A model generated the notes under the pieces. It was not told where the DNA came from. It saw only the letters and a list, made by a program, of their open reading frames with translations, and did no database searches. Below are positions 47,461 through 55,349 of a DNA stretch of 64,000 nucleotides, piece by piece. The stretch is from Paracoccus saliphilus (GTDB lineage: Bacteria > Pseudomonadota > Alphaproteobacteria > Rhodobacterales > Rhodobacteraceae), in assembly GCF_028553805.1 (NCBI RefSeq), contig NZ_CP067141.1, forward strand, positions 62,001-126,000, written 5' to 3'. A program made the position numbers and the translations under genes. Positions within the stretch are counted from its first letter, which is position 1. Each line of letters starts with the position of its first letter.

Positions 47461-48021
47461 TCACCTCTCGCGAGCGATAATGCCACTCACAATATTTTTT
47501 GCTACCTTCTCAGGATGATGGTGCGATCGTAAGCTTATTTTTTTCCATTGCCTCAACATGCGATAAGCGCTGATGTTACACGGGCGAATTTTCAGACCAA
47601 CGGCAGCCCGTGACCACTGTTGATCAAGAGTTGTTACGGTTACATTGATCAACAACTTCAGGAGCTTCGATCGACCAAAGACCACCATACGGTCCGGGCG
47701 ATCAAATTGCTCAACCACCAAACGAACCGACTGTGACTTGTTCCGCCAATCGAAATAAAGGTCCCACCCCATTACAATTCCGGACTCTTTGGCAGGATCA
47801 ATACGAACAGCTTTCATACCGTATTGACGTAGCTCCTCGCTCAGAGGTTCGCAGTCTGCCACTCTATTGAAAGCTTCTTCAGCGGTGAGCTCAACATCAA
47901 CACATGTCGAGAACATATCTGACTTTCGACCCAGCATGTGCTCGAAAACACCGTAATTTCCGTACGAGCTTGAAGTATGTTGCTCAATTGAGGGCAGAGT
48001 ATTCAACCATGTCGTTATCAT
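47461..48021 (-). CDS. SRPBCC/START-like domain protein
   Basis: The 186-residue protein has an SRPBCC-type pattern: FSTCVDVELTAEEAFNRVAD (about 37-56), GIVMGWDLYFDWRNKSQSVR, FDRPDRMVVFGRSKLL and a C-terminal helix. Such helix-grip proteins bind hydrophobic ligands, but the ligand is unknown. It has no linked partner and lies between a capsule gene and a small membrane-protein gene, converging with the former. The ATG has GGGGCTGAG upstream. Confidence 0.55.
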   Translation of the reverse strand: MITTWLNTLPSIEQHTSSSYGNYGVFEHMLGRKSDMFSTCVDVELTAEEAFNRVADCEPLSEELRQYGMKAVRIDPAKESGIVMGWDLYFDWRNKSQSVRLVVEQFDRPDRMVVFGRSKLLKLLINVTVTTLDQQWSRAAVGLKIRPCNISAYRMLRQWKKISLRSHHHPEKVAKNIVSGIIARER

Positions 48022-48212
48022 AGCTCAGCCCCTTCGACCGTATGGCTGGCGGGATGGAAACAACAAACCATATCATACAACCATGTTGCAGTTCTTTCCG
48101 CTCGGCCCTTTGAACAACCTCAAACCCCCGGTGCCAATGCGAGGGTCCCGTGCTTTGTATAGAACGTCCGATCACGAGTTTGGGCGCTCTTTGATCAATC
48201 GAGCGATGCAGA
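48022..48212. other. Gene-free stretch
   Basis: No gene, repeat or terminator is supported in these 191 bases between two minus-strand genes. Confidence 0.35.
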
Positions 48213-48437
48213 TCAGAACAATACAATTCCAAGCATGAAACCAAAGATTAATGCCACGGTGCCCACGCAAGCCGGCAGGAAATAAATGCTCCTCTTGAAC
48301 TCCTGCCAGTATTCTCGCGAAACCATAGCATTCTGCTCGGCATATGAACGCCGATAAGCCGCAGGAATGGATGGCCCAACATCTTCGTCGTGCCAGTCTA
48401 GAGACGACAGCACTTTCATGTATCTGACACGCTCCAA
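48213..48437 (-). CDS. Small membrane protein
   Basis: The 74-residue product starts at TTG 48437 with GGGAGG six bases upstream, or at an internal ATG six codons later. A hydrophilic N-terminal region (SSLDWHDEDVGPSIPAAYRR) is followed by one C-terminal membrane span, FLPACVGTVALIFGFMLGIV. I do not recognise the family. Confidence 0.45.
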   Translation of the reverse strand: MERVRYMKVLSSLDWHDEDVGPSIPAAYRRSYAEQNAMVSREYWQEFKRSIYFLPACVGTVALIFGFMLGIVLF

Positions 48438-48616
48438 TCAATGCCTCCCTTTTGAATCGTGGTAAAAGAGCCGGGGTCCAAATTCAGACGTCAGGTTGAC
48501 TCAACAAGACAGTAATTGCCGCAACAGGATGCTCCCCGTGGGGATACAGCCGTGGTTCTCATGGCACAGTCTAATTCTGTTGAATAGCATACTTCGTAGC
48601 ACCGAATTGTAGGATC

Positions 48617-48648
48617 GGTGGTCAGGGTGTGACACTGCCCTGACCACC
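48617..48648 (-). terminator. Hairpin downstream of the Hint-domain gene
   Basis: GGTGGTCAGGG and CCCTGACCACC form a perfect 11-bp stem with a 10-base loop, 10 bases after the stop codon of the Hint gene. No U-tract follows on the minus strand. Confidence 0.6.
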
Positions 48649-48657
48649 TTAACAACG

Positions 48658-49827
48658 TCACAATACCAGAGGTTTGCGATTCTGGAGGTGACGCATGGCG
48701 AGCTTGCGTGCCTGACGTCCTGACGGGAGCTCTCGAGCCGCAAGTGGCGCGTAGTCCGGCTCCTTAAGCTCCGGGAAAAGCGCATGGATCTCGTCGCGGG
48801 CAGCGATGCCTACCGATTTCAGCGCTTGCGGCCCAGTATAAAGCGACTCTGTTTCTGCACCATTGGAATAGACCACTTCATGTTGATCGAAGAGGAAGTG
48901 GACGTATTCAACGTCAATGATGTCTGACGCAATATCAATGCCCTCGAGTTTCAACAACTGCTTTGCGGCAACCAAGACCTCGAGGGTACCAAACATCCGC
49001 TGCGCAATTTTCGATCGCACCAACACCCGATGTTGTGGCGAAACCAGCAGATCCGTGGAAGGTGCGCCCTCACCAAGTGCACCAGCCCTGATCCGAATAG
49101 GCTGCAGATTGGGATTCTCCTTAAGGGTTTTGGAGCAAAGCTTGGTTGATCCGATCCAGCGAATTTCTTTCAACCCATTGTCTCGGGTCATTACCTGATC
49201 ACCGATCTGCAACTCTTCGATCGGGCGCTGCCCGTCACTGGTTTCGATCAGGGTTCCACGGACAAAGCAAACAATCAACGTACCGGCTGGATCATATTCG
49301 AGAGATGTAACTGCCGAATCCAATACAAATTGGGTGGTGTCTCCAACAGCATCCAAAATCGGACCTACACCAGGAATATCTGCCAACCAATCATCCAGCT
49401 CTGACAAACTTCCTTCAAATGTCGTTTCAACACCAAGTACAGTCACGGTCGCTGTAATGCCGATCCGAGCATCATTGATAGGATCCTCGGAAATCATATG
49501 GAGATCGCCGCCATCCGCTTGGTATAGCTCCCCCTCAATTGGATTAACCTGTACACTTAGACCGCCTACGAGAGGAACGCTTATGCTTGGAGAAGTGGTC
49601 GTCAAGGTGAGATCGCCAAGATATGTTCCTGACAGCGACGAACCTTCTTCGGTACCTATACCCAAAGGTTCGCCGTTTTCCAGCGTGTCGTCACCACCGC
49701 TCGTGTCATATGAATCGATTGTTTCGGGGGTTCCGAACGCATTCAGTAGCGATAAATTGTTAGTGTCAATTATGCCGGTATTCACGTCGAATGAAATCGA
49801 CGAATCGAATTGTGTAATGAAGGTCAT
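48658..49827 (-). CDS. Hint (hedgehog/intein) domain protein
   Basis: The 389-residue protein has an Asp/Gly/Ser/Thr-rich N-terminal half without signal peptide (about 1-205). A Hint domain starts at CFVRGTLIETSDGQRPIEEL (about residue 208) and continues GDQVMTRDNGLKEIRWIGS, LLVSPQHRVLVRS (with the TxxH-like SPQH block) and HFLFDQHEVVYSNGAETES. This Hint_2-type domain is common in secreted, RTX-like proteins of Rhodobacteraceae and may cut itself at the cysteine. The ATG at 49827 has AAGGA upstream. Secretion by a type I system is inferred. Cargo and function are unknown. Confidence 0.78.
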   Translation of the reverse strand: MTFITQFDSSISFDVNTGIIDTNNLSLLNAFGTPETIDSYDTSGGDDTLENGEPLGIGTEEGSSLSGTYLGDLTLTTTSPSISVPLVGGLSVQVNPIEGELYQADGGDLHMISEDPINDARIGITATVTVLGVETTFEGSLSELDDWLADIPGVGPILDAVGDTTQFVLDSAVTSLEYDPAGTLIVCFVRGTLIETSDGQRPIEELQIGDQVMTRDNGLKEIRWIGSTKLCSKTLKENPNLQPIRIRAGALGEGAPSTDLLVSPQHRVLVRSKIAQRMFGTLEVLVAAKQLLKLEGIDIASDIIDVEYVHFLFDQHEVVYSNGAETESLYTGPQALKSVGIAARDEIHALFPELKEPDYAPLAARELPSGRQARKLAMRHLQNRKPLVL

Positions 49828-50159
49828 AGCTGCATCCTTGTCGTTAGCACCGAGTGTACGCTCCCAGGGCAAAGGCTGAGCACAGAGCAGGCGCGTAGGT
49901 TGGTTCCCTACGCAAGCTAACGTTTTGGCAAAAATCTGATCATTAAGAAAAAATTGATCATTACAGAGTTGCAATCAACCCAGAAGCATCTACAGAGAAC
50001 AACAGATTTTCTATTTTTTCAACCAGAAAGATGCGTGACTAGGGTAATGGGCATTATTGTATTAATGCCTTTCGGTTGAACCGTGAAACGTTTGCGGTTG
50101 CCTGTGGCAATGTTGCGCAAAGCAGGCTCCAACATAAATGCGCCCCTTCCCGCCTGAGT
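49828..50159. other. Upstream region of the Hint gene, AT-rich
   Basis: No gene is supported. The stretch holds an inverted repeat GGCATTA-TTGTAT-TAATGCC (50050-50069) and, at 50121-50140, one of two 20-bp direct repeats that flank the IS5-type remnant. Confidence 0.4.
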
Positions 50160-50742
50160 TCATGCAACGACTTCGATCTCGGCCCTGCCGAGGATCGAGA
50201 AGTGGTTCATGACTGAGCAGGCGAATGCCATCAGTTCGAGAGAGGCTGCGAAGGATGTGGATTTCGGCCGTCTTGCGGTCCGGGTCTCGTGACTTGATCT
50301 TTTCGCCGAAGACCTTCAGGCAGTTCGTCTTGGCCTCGATTCGGTTTCGCGCATGGTATCGGGGTCAATTCTTTCAAATTGTGCGTTCGAGTTGTCGCGT
50401 CGCGCGAAGGATCTCATTCCTGGATGAGACCGCCGGGCAGCTTTCCTTCCAGGCGCGACCGTTGCGGCTGATCGGGACGATCGCCTCGGCGCCTCGATCG
50501 ATGATCGCGCCATGGCACCGCCGCGTATCCTGGACGCCATCTGTGGTGCTATCCCAATCAGGCTCTCGACCAATCCAACCGTCTGGCGAAGTGTAGGACC
50601 GAATAGCACTTTCGGCGTCAGGTAGGTTTGGGTCGCGACGTCCGAGAAGGTCTCCGGCCGTCCGCGCTTGCCGGACTTCTCGCGTGCCGGCCGGATCTTG
50701 CAAGATGCTTGTGCTCGGAGTGAGCAGGCTCCAGCATGAATG
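50121..50742. repeat. 20-bp direct repeats flanking an IS5-type remnant
   Basis: AGCAGGCTCCAACATAAATG (50121-50140) and AGCAGGCTCCAGCATGAATG (50723-50742) match at 18 of 20 positions in the same orientation. They bracket the transposase remnant. They may reflect a composite insertion or a recombination event rather than a simple target duplication. Confidence 0.5.
50160..50703 (-). pseudogene. IS5-family transposase, frameshifted C-terminal remnant
   Basis: The minus strand reads DTRRCHGAIIDRGAEAIVPI and NGRAWKESCPAVSSRNEIL, then in another frame RYHARNRIEAKTNCLKVFGE with RDPDRKTAEIHI, and in a third FAASLELMAFACSVMNHFSI to GRAEIEVVA and a stop at 50160. The blocks are the C-terminal half of an IS5-family DDE transposase (YxxR..E..K motif as YHARNRIEAK). 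At least two frameshifts are present. Confidence 0.65.
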
Positions 50743-50972
50743 TTATACCTCTTCGTAGGCAGTTCCTCCTGCTCTGGTCTGAGTACCGAAACCGAGCAAC
50801 TACTAATCTGGTCGGAATCGACGAGCTGGAACTGAGCCAGCGCATGGCCGGTCAGGGCGCCGCCACGGGTGATCTGATGATCAGCTACGATGCGGGCAGC
50901 CGGGAATATGCCCTGCGCCTGGACGGCTCATGGGATGCCGGTCTCGGCGCGGATGATTTCCTGTTCACCTGA
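50736..50972 (+). pseudogene. C-terminal fragment of an unknown, possibly RTX-like protein
   Basis: The frame ends LMISYDAGSREYALRLDGSW and GADDFLFT, resembling the end of calcium-binding secreted proteins (GxDxFLF). It begins inside the direct repeat at the edge of the IS5 remnant, so the 5' part of the gene was lost there. No ribosome site precedes it. Confidence 0.4.
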
Positions 50973-50999
50973 CAAAGCGCCTGCCCTGCCGGAGTGTCG

Positions 51000-51164
51000 T
51001 CATTCCGGCAGGGCTCCGCAGAAGCCGCCAGAGGATGACTGCCCCGATCTCAGGGCAAAGGCCGGGGGGGCCTTGTAGGGATTGAGATCGGCACTCGCCT
51101 GATCGAAACCTACCAGCGCGACAAGGAACGCGATGGCGATAGATGCGGTGACGGTGCGGGTCAT
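51000..51164 (-). CDS. 54-residue secreted peptide coupled to the sulfur transporter gene
   Basis: The ATG at 51164 overlaps the stop codon of the YeeE/YedE gene (ATGA), so it is probably translated by re-initiation. The product has a clear signal peptide, MTRTVTASIAIAFLVALVGF with cleavage near ASA-DL, and a mature part of about 29 residues, DLNPYKAPPAFALRS then SGGFCGALPE with one cysteine. I know no family for it. The operon (sulfurtransferase, transporter, peptide) points to periplasmic sulfur handling, with the single cysteine as possible persulfide carrier. That is inference. Confidence 0.6.
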   Translation of the reverse strand: MTRTVTASIAIAFLVALVGFDQASADLNPYKAPPAFALRSGQSSSGGFCGALPE

Positions 51165-52300
51165 GTGCGTGCCTCCAGCCCCGCGAGCGGACGCAGCCTG
51201 ATTCCCAGGAACGCGCCGGCAAAGGCTGCGACGAACCAGACCCAGCCATGCAGGCTGCCCGTGGACACGCCCGAGAAGAACGCCCCCACATTACAGCCGA
51301 ATGCGAGGCGCGAGGAATAGCCTAGCAAGAAACCGGCGACGATCGTGGCCAGCCATGCCCGCATCGGATAGCTTGGCAGTTTCTGGGACAACCCGCCGCT
51401 TCGCCACGCGGCCACGACAAAGGCACCGGCGATGATCCCGATATTCGTGAGCGAGGTATAATCGGTCAGGATGCTGGATTGCAGGATTTGCTCGGATCCC
51501 CCGGCTCTCCAGAATGCCGATCCGGACAGGTCGCCGCCCAGGGCAGTGAATCCCTTGGCTGCCCAAAGGCCCAACCCGTAGACCACGCCCCAGGGCTGCC
51601 CTGCAATCACCAAATTGGCGATAGCCAGGGCGGCAAGGGCGATGGCCGCGATCACCAGACGTCGCGGCAGGCGCCGGGTTCCGGGCTTGCCCAGCCACAG
51701 GAACAAGCATGCCACCGCCGCCAGTGCCGCAAGGGTCACGATCAGTCCCGACCAGCCGGACAATGTCAGGATCGGCAGCGCGCCAAGCCCGGTCCACCAG
51801 ATCAGGTGATAGGCTCCGGCGAAGCTGCCGATGGCAAAGAAGGGCAGTGCCAGCAGACCGACGGGATTGCCCGAACCGGCATTCACCAATGTCCCCGAGC
51901 CACAGCCCAGCACCACCTGCATCGCCGCGCCGAAGATGAAGGCGCCGCCGATCATCGCCCAACCGATAGGGGCCTGTGCGCCGGTCAGCTCGCCCGGATG
52001 GGCGGCCAGAAGCGGGATGGCGACCGTGGCGACAATCCCGATGGACAGAAGCTGCGCGACAATGCCCGCCGGTTCGCGGCGCAGGATCATCGCGCGCCAC
52101 GGCCCGGCGAAACCAAAGCGCAGCCCCTCCAGCGCGATGCCGAAGCCGAGGCCGATGGCCAGCATCATCCCGTAGCGCGCACCGGCGAACAGGGCGACAA
52201 GCGCGATGCAGACCAGCGCCACCAGAACCAGCCCGCCACGTTTGGCAAGAATGTCGAGGGCCGGGCCTCCCCGGCCTTGCGGGATCGTCGCCTCGCTCAT
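51161..52300 (-). CDS. YeeE/YedE family sulfur-compound transporter
   Basis: The 379-residue membrane protein has about ten helices arranged as two repeats. Each repeat carries the conserved cysteine motif: QVVLGCGSGTLVNAGSGN (about 126-143) and SRLAFGCNVGAFFSGVSTGS (about 330-349). The family includes the thiosulfate channel TsuA, where these cysteines line the path. The ATG at 52300 overlaps the sulfurtransferase stop by one base. A longer frame upstream runs inside that gene. Together with a periplasmic rhodanese it probably imports thiosulfate or sulfane sulfur. Confidence 0.88.
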   Translation of the reverse strand: MSEATIPQGRGGPALDILAKRGGLVLVALVCIALVALFAGARYGMMLAIGLGFGIALEGLRFGFAGPWRAMILRREPAGIVAQLLSIGIVATVAIPLLAAHPGELTGAQAPIGWAMIGGAFIFGAAMQVVLGCGSGTLVNAGSGNPVGLLALPFFAIGSFAGAYHLIWWTGLGALPILTLSGWSGLIVTLAALAAVACLFLWLGKPGTRRLPRRLVIAAIALAALAIANLVIAGQPWGVVYGLGLWAAKGFTALGGDLSGSAFWRAGGSEQILQSSILTDYTSLTNIGIIAGAFVVAAWRSGGLSQKLPSYPMRAWLATIVAGFLLGYSSRLAFGCNVGAFFSGVSTGSLHGWVWFVAAFAGAFLGIRLRPLAGLEART

Positions 52301-53232
52301 CAGTTGCGCCTGAACTGGTTCAGAAGGTTCTCGAGCAGGCCGGGCACATTGGCCATCTCGTTGCCGCTGGCCGAATATTCGACCATGGATCCGGGATACA
52401 GCTTGACGTTGTCGATCCCGGCCAGTTCGGACAGGGCGAACCAGTCGGTCGCGGCCCAATGCCCGGTATTGCAGAAGGACACCACCTCGTCGCCCTCGCC
52501 GATCCCGAGCGAGGCTTTCAGCGCATCGACATCATCGACCCCGCTGATCGCGGTCGCATCCGGACGGAAAAAGCTGGAATGGGACAGGTTCTGCGCCCCG
52601 GGCACGGTTCCGGGGCGTTCTGCCGCATTATGGGCCTTCTTGCCCTCGTAGAATTCGGGCGGCCGGGCATCGACCAGCACCGCGTCGCGATCGCCCGCAA
52701 CCACATCGGCCACATCATCGGTCAAGGCCGTCCAGCGATTGTCCCAGGTAATGTCCAATTCAGAGGGTGTCACCCGGACCGGCGATTTGCTCAGCGGCAG
52801 ACCGGCATCGGCCCAGGCAGCCGTGCCGCCGTTCAGAACCGACAGCTCGGAGAAGCCCGAGCTTTTCAGTGTCCAGTAAACACGCGCGGCGGCGCCGAAA
52901 TCGCTGTTGGTGTCGCCTTGGGACATGATGACAATGGGGCGGTCCATCTCCAGTCCCAATTCCTCGTAAGTCGCTTCCAGCTCATCCTCGGGGAGGAGTT
53001 GGCCGGGGTTCTCGGCCGGGCCGCGGAACAGCGCATAGGGCGCCGAGACCGCGCCTTCGATATGTCCTTCGGCATAGGCCTCGCCCCGGATGTCGAGGAT
53101 GATCGGCTCCTGTTCCTTGAGGACGGCATTCAATTCGGCAGCCTCGACAACAGGGCCGAGCTCGGCAGCGGCGGCGGCAGTCACGCTCATCCCCGCGAGA
53201 CCGGCCAGGCAGATGAATGTGAGTGCTTTCAT
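52300..53232 (-). CDS. Periplasmic thiosulfate sulfurtransferase (two rhodanese domains)
   Basis: The 310-residue protein has a signal peptide ending VTAAAAA and two rhodanese domains. The N-terminal one (about 30-150) contains ILDIRGEAYAEGHIEGAVSA without a catalytic cysteine. The C-terminal one (about 165-285) has VLVDARPPEFYEGKK and the active-site loop CNTGHWA (about 254-260). It would transfer sulfane sulfur from thiosulfate in the periplasm. It leads a three-gene operon with the YeeE/YedE transporter and a secreted peptide. Confidence 0.9.
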   Translation of the reverse strand: MKALTFICLAGLAGMSVTAAAAAELGPVVEAAELNAVLKEQEPIILDIRGEAYAEGHIEGAVSAPYALFRGPAENPGQLLPEDELEATYEELGLEMDRPIVIMSQGDTNSDFGAAARVYWTLKSSGFSELSVLNGGTAAWADAGLPLSKSPVRVTPSELDITWDNRWTALTDDVADVVAGDRDAVLVDARPPEFYEGKKAHNAAERPGTVPGAQNLSHSSFFRPDATAISGVDDVDALKASLGIGEGDEVVSFCNTGHWAATDWFALSELAGIDNVKLYPGSMVEYSASGNEMANVPGLLENLLNQFRRN

Positions 53233-53478
53233 CGGATGTCTTCCTTTGCCTTGTGTTCTCTCTATCAGTTCGGCAGGAAATCGGGCGTTTCAAGCGGTGA
53301 CGCGTCCTGACGGCCGTGGTGATCGAAAACAGGATTTCACGCGCCATGCAATGGCAAAGCGGTTCATGCCGCTGGCACGAATTCCACGATAACCGAGTTT
53401 TCCGGAATGCGGAGCCAGCAGGAATTCCGTCCTTATTTCAGAACCCGTCGCGATACCTCGCCCACGCGCTGGCACGGC

Positions 53479-54387
53479 CTAGTCATGATCGCCATGCCTC
53501 TCATGCCACAGGCCCCAGCATGTGCCCAGGATCACCAGAAGCGCCCCGATCATCGTGCTCCAGGTTGGCTGTTCCAGGAAGAAGATCGCGCCGATCGCGG
53601 TGGAATAGATCAGCCGCAGGTAATCGACCGGCGCCAGCGCCGTGGCCTCGCCGACCCGGAACGCCATGAAATTCAGGCTTTGTCCCATGGTGGACAGCAA
53701 TCCGATGCAGATCAGCAGGATCCATTGCCCCGGCGTGGGCGGCACCCAGTTCAAGAAGGTCGGTACCGCGAGGATCAGGCCCACGCCAACGGCCTGATAG
53801 GTGATGACGGTGGCCAGCCTTTCCCGTTGCGCCAGTTTGCGCACGATCACCATGATCAGCGCGACCGCCCCGGCCGAGAACAGCGCCAGCAGGACATAGC
53901 GGTCGATCTGCGCGCCGGTGGGATCGGTGATGACGATCACGCCGACGAAGCCGGCGAATATTCCGGTCCATCGATGACGCCCGACGATTTCATGCAGCAG
54001 CAGGATGGCAAATATGGCCACGAAGAAGGATCGCGAGAAACTGATCGCCACGGCATCGGCCAGTGGCAGATGCACCATGGCGGTAAAGCCCGCCACCATC
54101 GCGATGGATGACAATGCGATCCGCAGCAGGTGCAGATAGGGCGTATCGGTGGCAAAGGCCCGGCGCGGATCGCGCAATATGCCCGGCATCATCGCCGCGG
54201 TCATGACCATCTGCCGCAGGAACAGGATCTGGATGACCGGGATCGTCTCGCCGACGGTCTTGATGAGCGCCGTCATGATCGTCAGGACCAGCCCGGCCAT
54301 CGCGATCCATACGGCCCCTTGCAGGTTGCCCGGCAAGAGCGCCACCCGGCGCTGCACCCGCCCCACCATATCGTCAGTGACGGCCAT
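53479..54387 (-). CDS. EamA/DMT family transporter
   Basis: The 302-residue protein has ten membrane helices in two EamA repeats, with GAVWIAMAGLVLTIMTALIK first, PLADAVAISFSRSFFVAIFA (about 107-126) and GEATALAPVDYLRLIYSTAIG (about 245-265) as the conserved segments. It probably exports a metabolite; the substrate is unknown. It is divergent from the GntR regulator, and the shared 215-bp gap contains a TGTATACA palindrome. Confidence 0.9.
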   Translation of the reverse strand: MAVTDDMVGRVQRRVALLPGNLQGAVWIAMAGLVLTIMTALIKTVGETIPVIQILFLRQMVMTAAMMPGILRDPRRAFATDTPYLHLLRIALSSIAMVAGFTAMVHLPLADAVAISFSRSFFVAIFAILLLHEIVGRHRWTGIFAGFVGVIVITDPTGAQIDRYVLLALFSAGAVALIMVIVRKLAQRERLATVITYQAVGVGLILAVPTFLNWVPPTPGQWILLICIGLLSTMGQSLNFMAFRVGEATALAPVDYLRLIYSTAIGAIFFLEQPTWSTMIGALLVILGTCWGLWHERHGDHD

Positions 54388-54514
54388 TCCACTCTCCGAG
54401 AGCCGCCGATTGCATCCAACAAGAATCCAATCACGGCTGATGCAAGCATCACGCCTGCAAGCTTAATCAGGATTTGCCCGTTCTTACGAGGTCGCATGGC
54501 AGCCTGCAAGTCGG

Positions 54515-54526
54515 ATTGTATACATT
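54515..54526. promoter_or_regulatory. Candidate operator of the GntR/FCD regulator
   Basis: ATTGTATACATT contains the palindrome TGTATACA, 79 bases before the regulator start and between it and the divergent EamA gene. FCD-type GntR regulators bind TNGTNNNACNA-like palindromes, so autoregulation and control of EamA are plausible. Confidence 0.5.
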
Positions 54527-54602
54527 CAGGTGAAAGGTGCGCATATGGCACTTTGCCGCCCATGACTTCGCGTCTATATTCGCGTCATGATCAGGAGGTG
54601 AG

Positions 54603-55349
54603 ATGGCAACACGCGGGCTGGAAGTGACGCGCGATATCCGCGAGGGCATCGCCGACGGGCGGTATCCCGGCGGATGCCGGCTCAGCGAAGTCGAGATGGC
54701 GGCGCGTCTCGGGGTTTCCCGGACCCCGGTGCGCAACGCGCTGTCGGTTCTGGCGGCGGAAGGGCTGCTCGATTACACCCCCAATGTCGGCTATACCGTG
54801 CATCGCTTCACCGTCGCGGATATCGAAGAGATATTCCGGGTCCGGATCGAACTTGAGGCCCTTGCCGCCCGGTCAGCTGCGGAAAACGGGCTCAGCCCGG
54901 CGCAGGACACAGCCATGCGCGAGTCTCTCGACCGGACGGCGGATCTGGTGGGCAAGTCATGCTGGAATGACGACATTCGCGCGGCATTCCTTCCGCTCAA
55001 CCGCAGCTTTCACATGACCGTCCGCGAGGCGGCGCAGAACGCGTTTCTCACCTCGATGATCCACAAGACCAACGAAGTGCCGTTATTCGATCTGATCCGC
55101 TGGCATCGCTTCACCGCCGAATTGCTGCGCCAGTCGCTGGACGAGCACCGGGAGCTTTTCGACGCGCTCTGCCGCCGTCAGCCCGAACGCGCCGCCCGCA
55201 TCCAGGCCGAGCACACCTATCGCGCAGGCCGGCGCATGGTGCAGAACTGGTCGCGCACCGGCGCAATGGCCGGCAACCCGACGACTCAGGAATCCCCGTC
55301 TGACGCGCAGCTTGGCATCCCGTTTTCGAAGAAATCCTCGGGCACATAG
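54603..55349 (+). CDS. GntR family transcriptional regulator (FCD domain)
   Basis: The 248-residue protein has an N-terminal winged helix with LSEVEMAARLGVSRTPVRNA (about 27-46) and EGLLDYTPNVGYTVHRFT, and a C-terminal helical FCD domain with FRVRIELEALAARSAAE, NRSFHMTVREAAQNAFL and EHRELFDALCRRQPERA, including the histidines that bind a metal and an organic-acid effector. AGGAGGTGAG precedes the ATG. Its 3' end overlaps the convergent ASST gene by 64 bases. Likely targets are the EamA gene, the sulfotransferase module or the TRAP operon. Confidence 0.92.
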   Translation: MATRGLEVTRDIREGIADGRYPGGCRLSEVEMAARLGVSRTPVRNALSVLAAEGLLDYTPNVGYTVHRFTVADIEEIFRVRIELEALAARSAAENGLSPAQDTAMRESLDRTADLVGKSCWNDDIRAAFLPLNRSFHMTVREAAQNAFLTSMIHKTNEVPLFDLIRWHRFTAELLRQSLDEHRELFDALCRRQPERAARIQAEHTYRAGRRMVQNWSRTGAMAGNPTTQESPSDAQLGIPFSKKSSGT

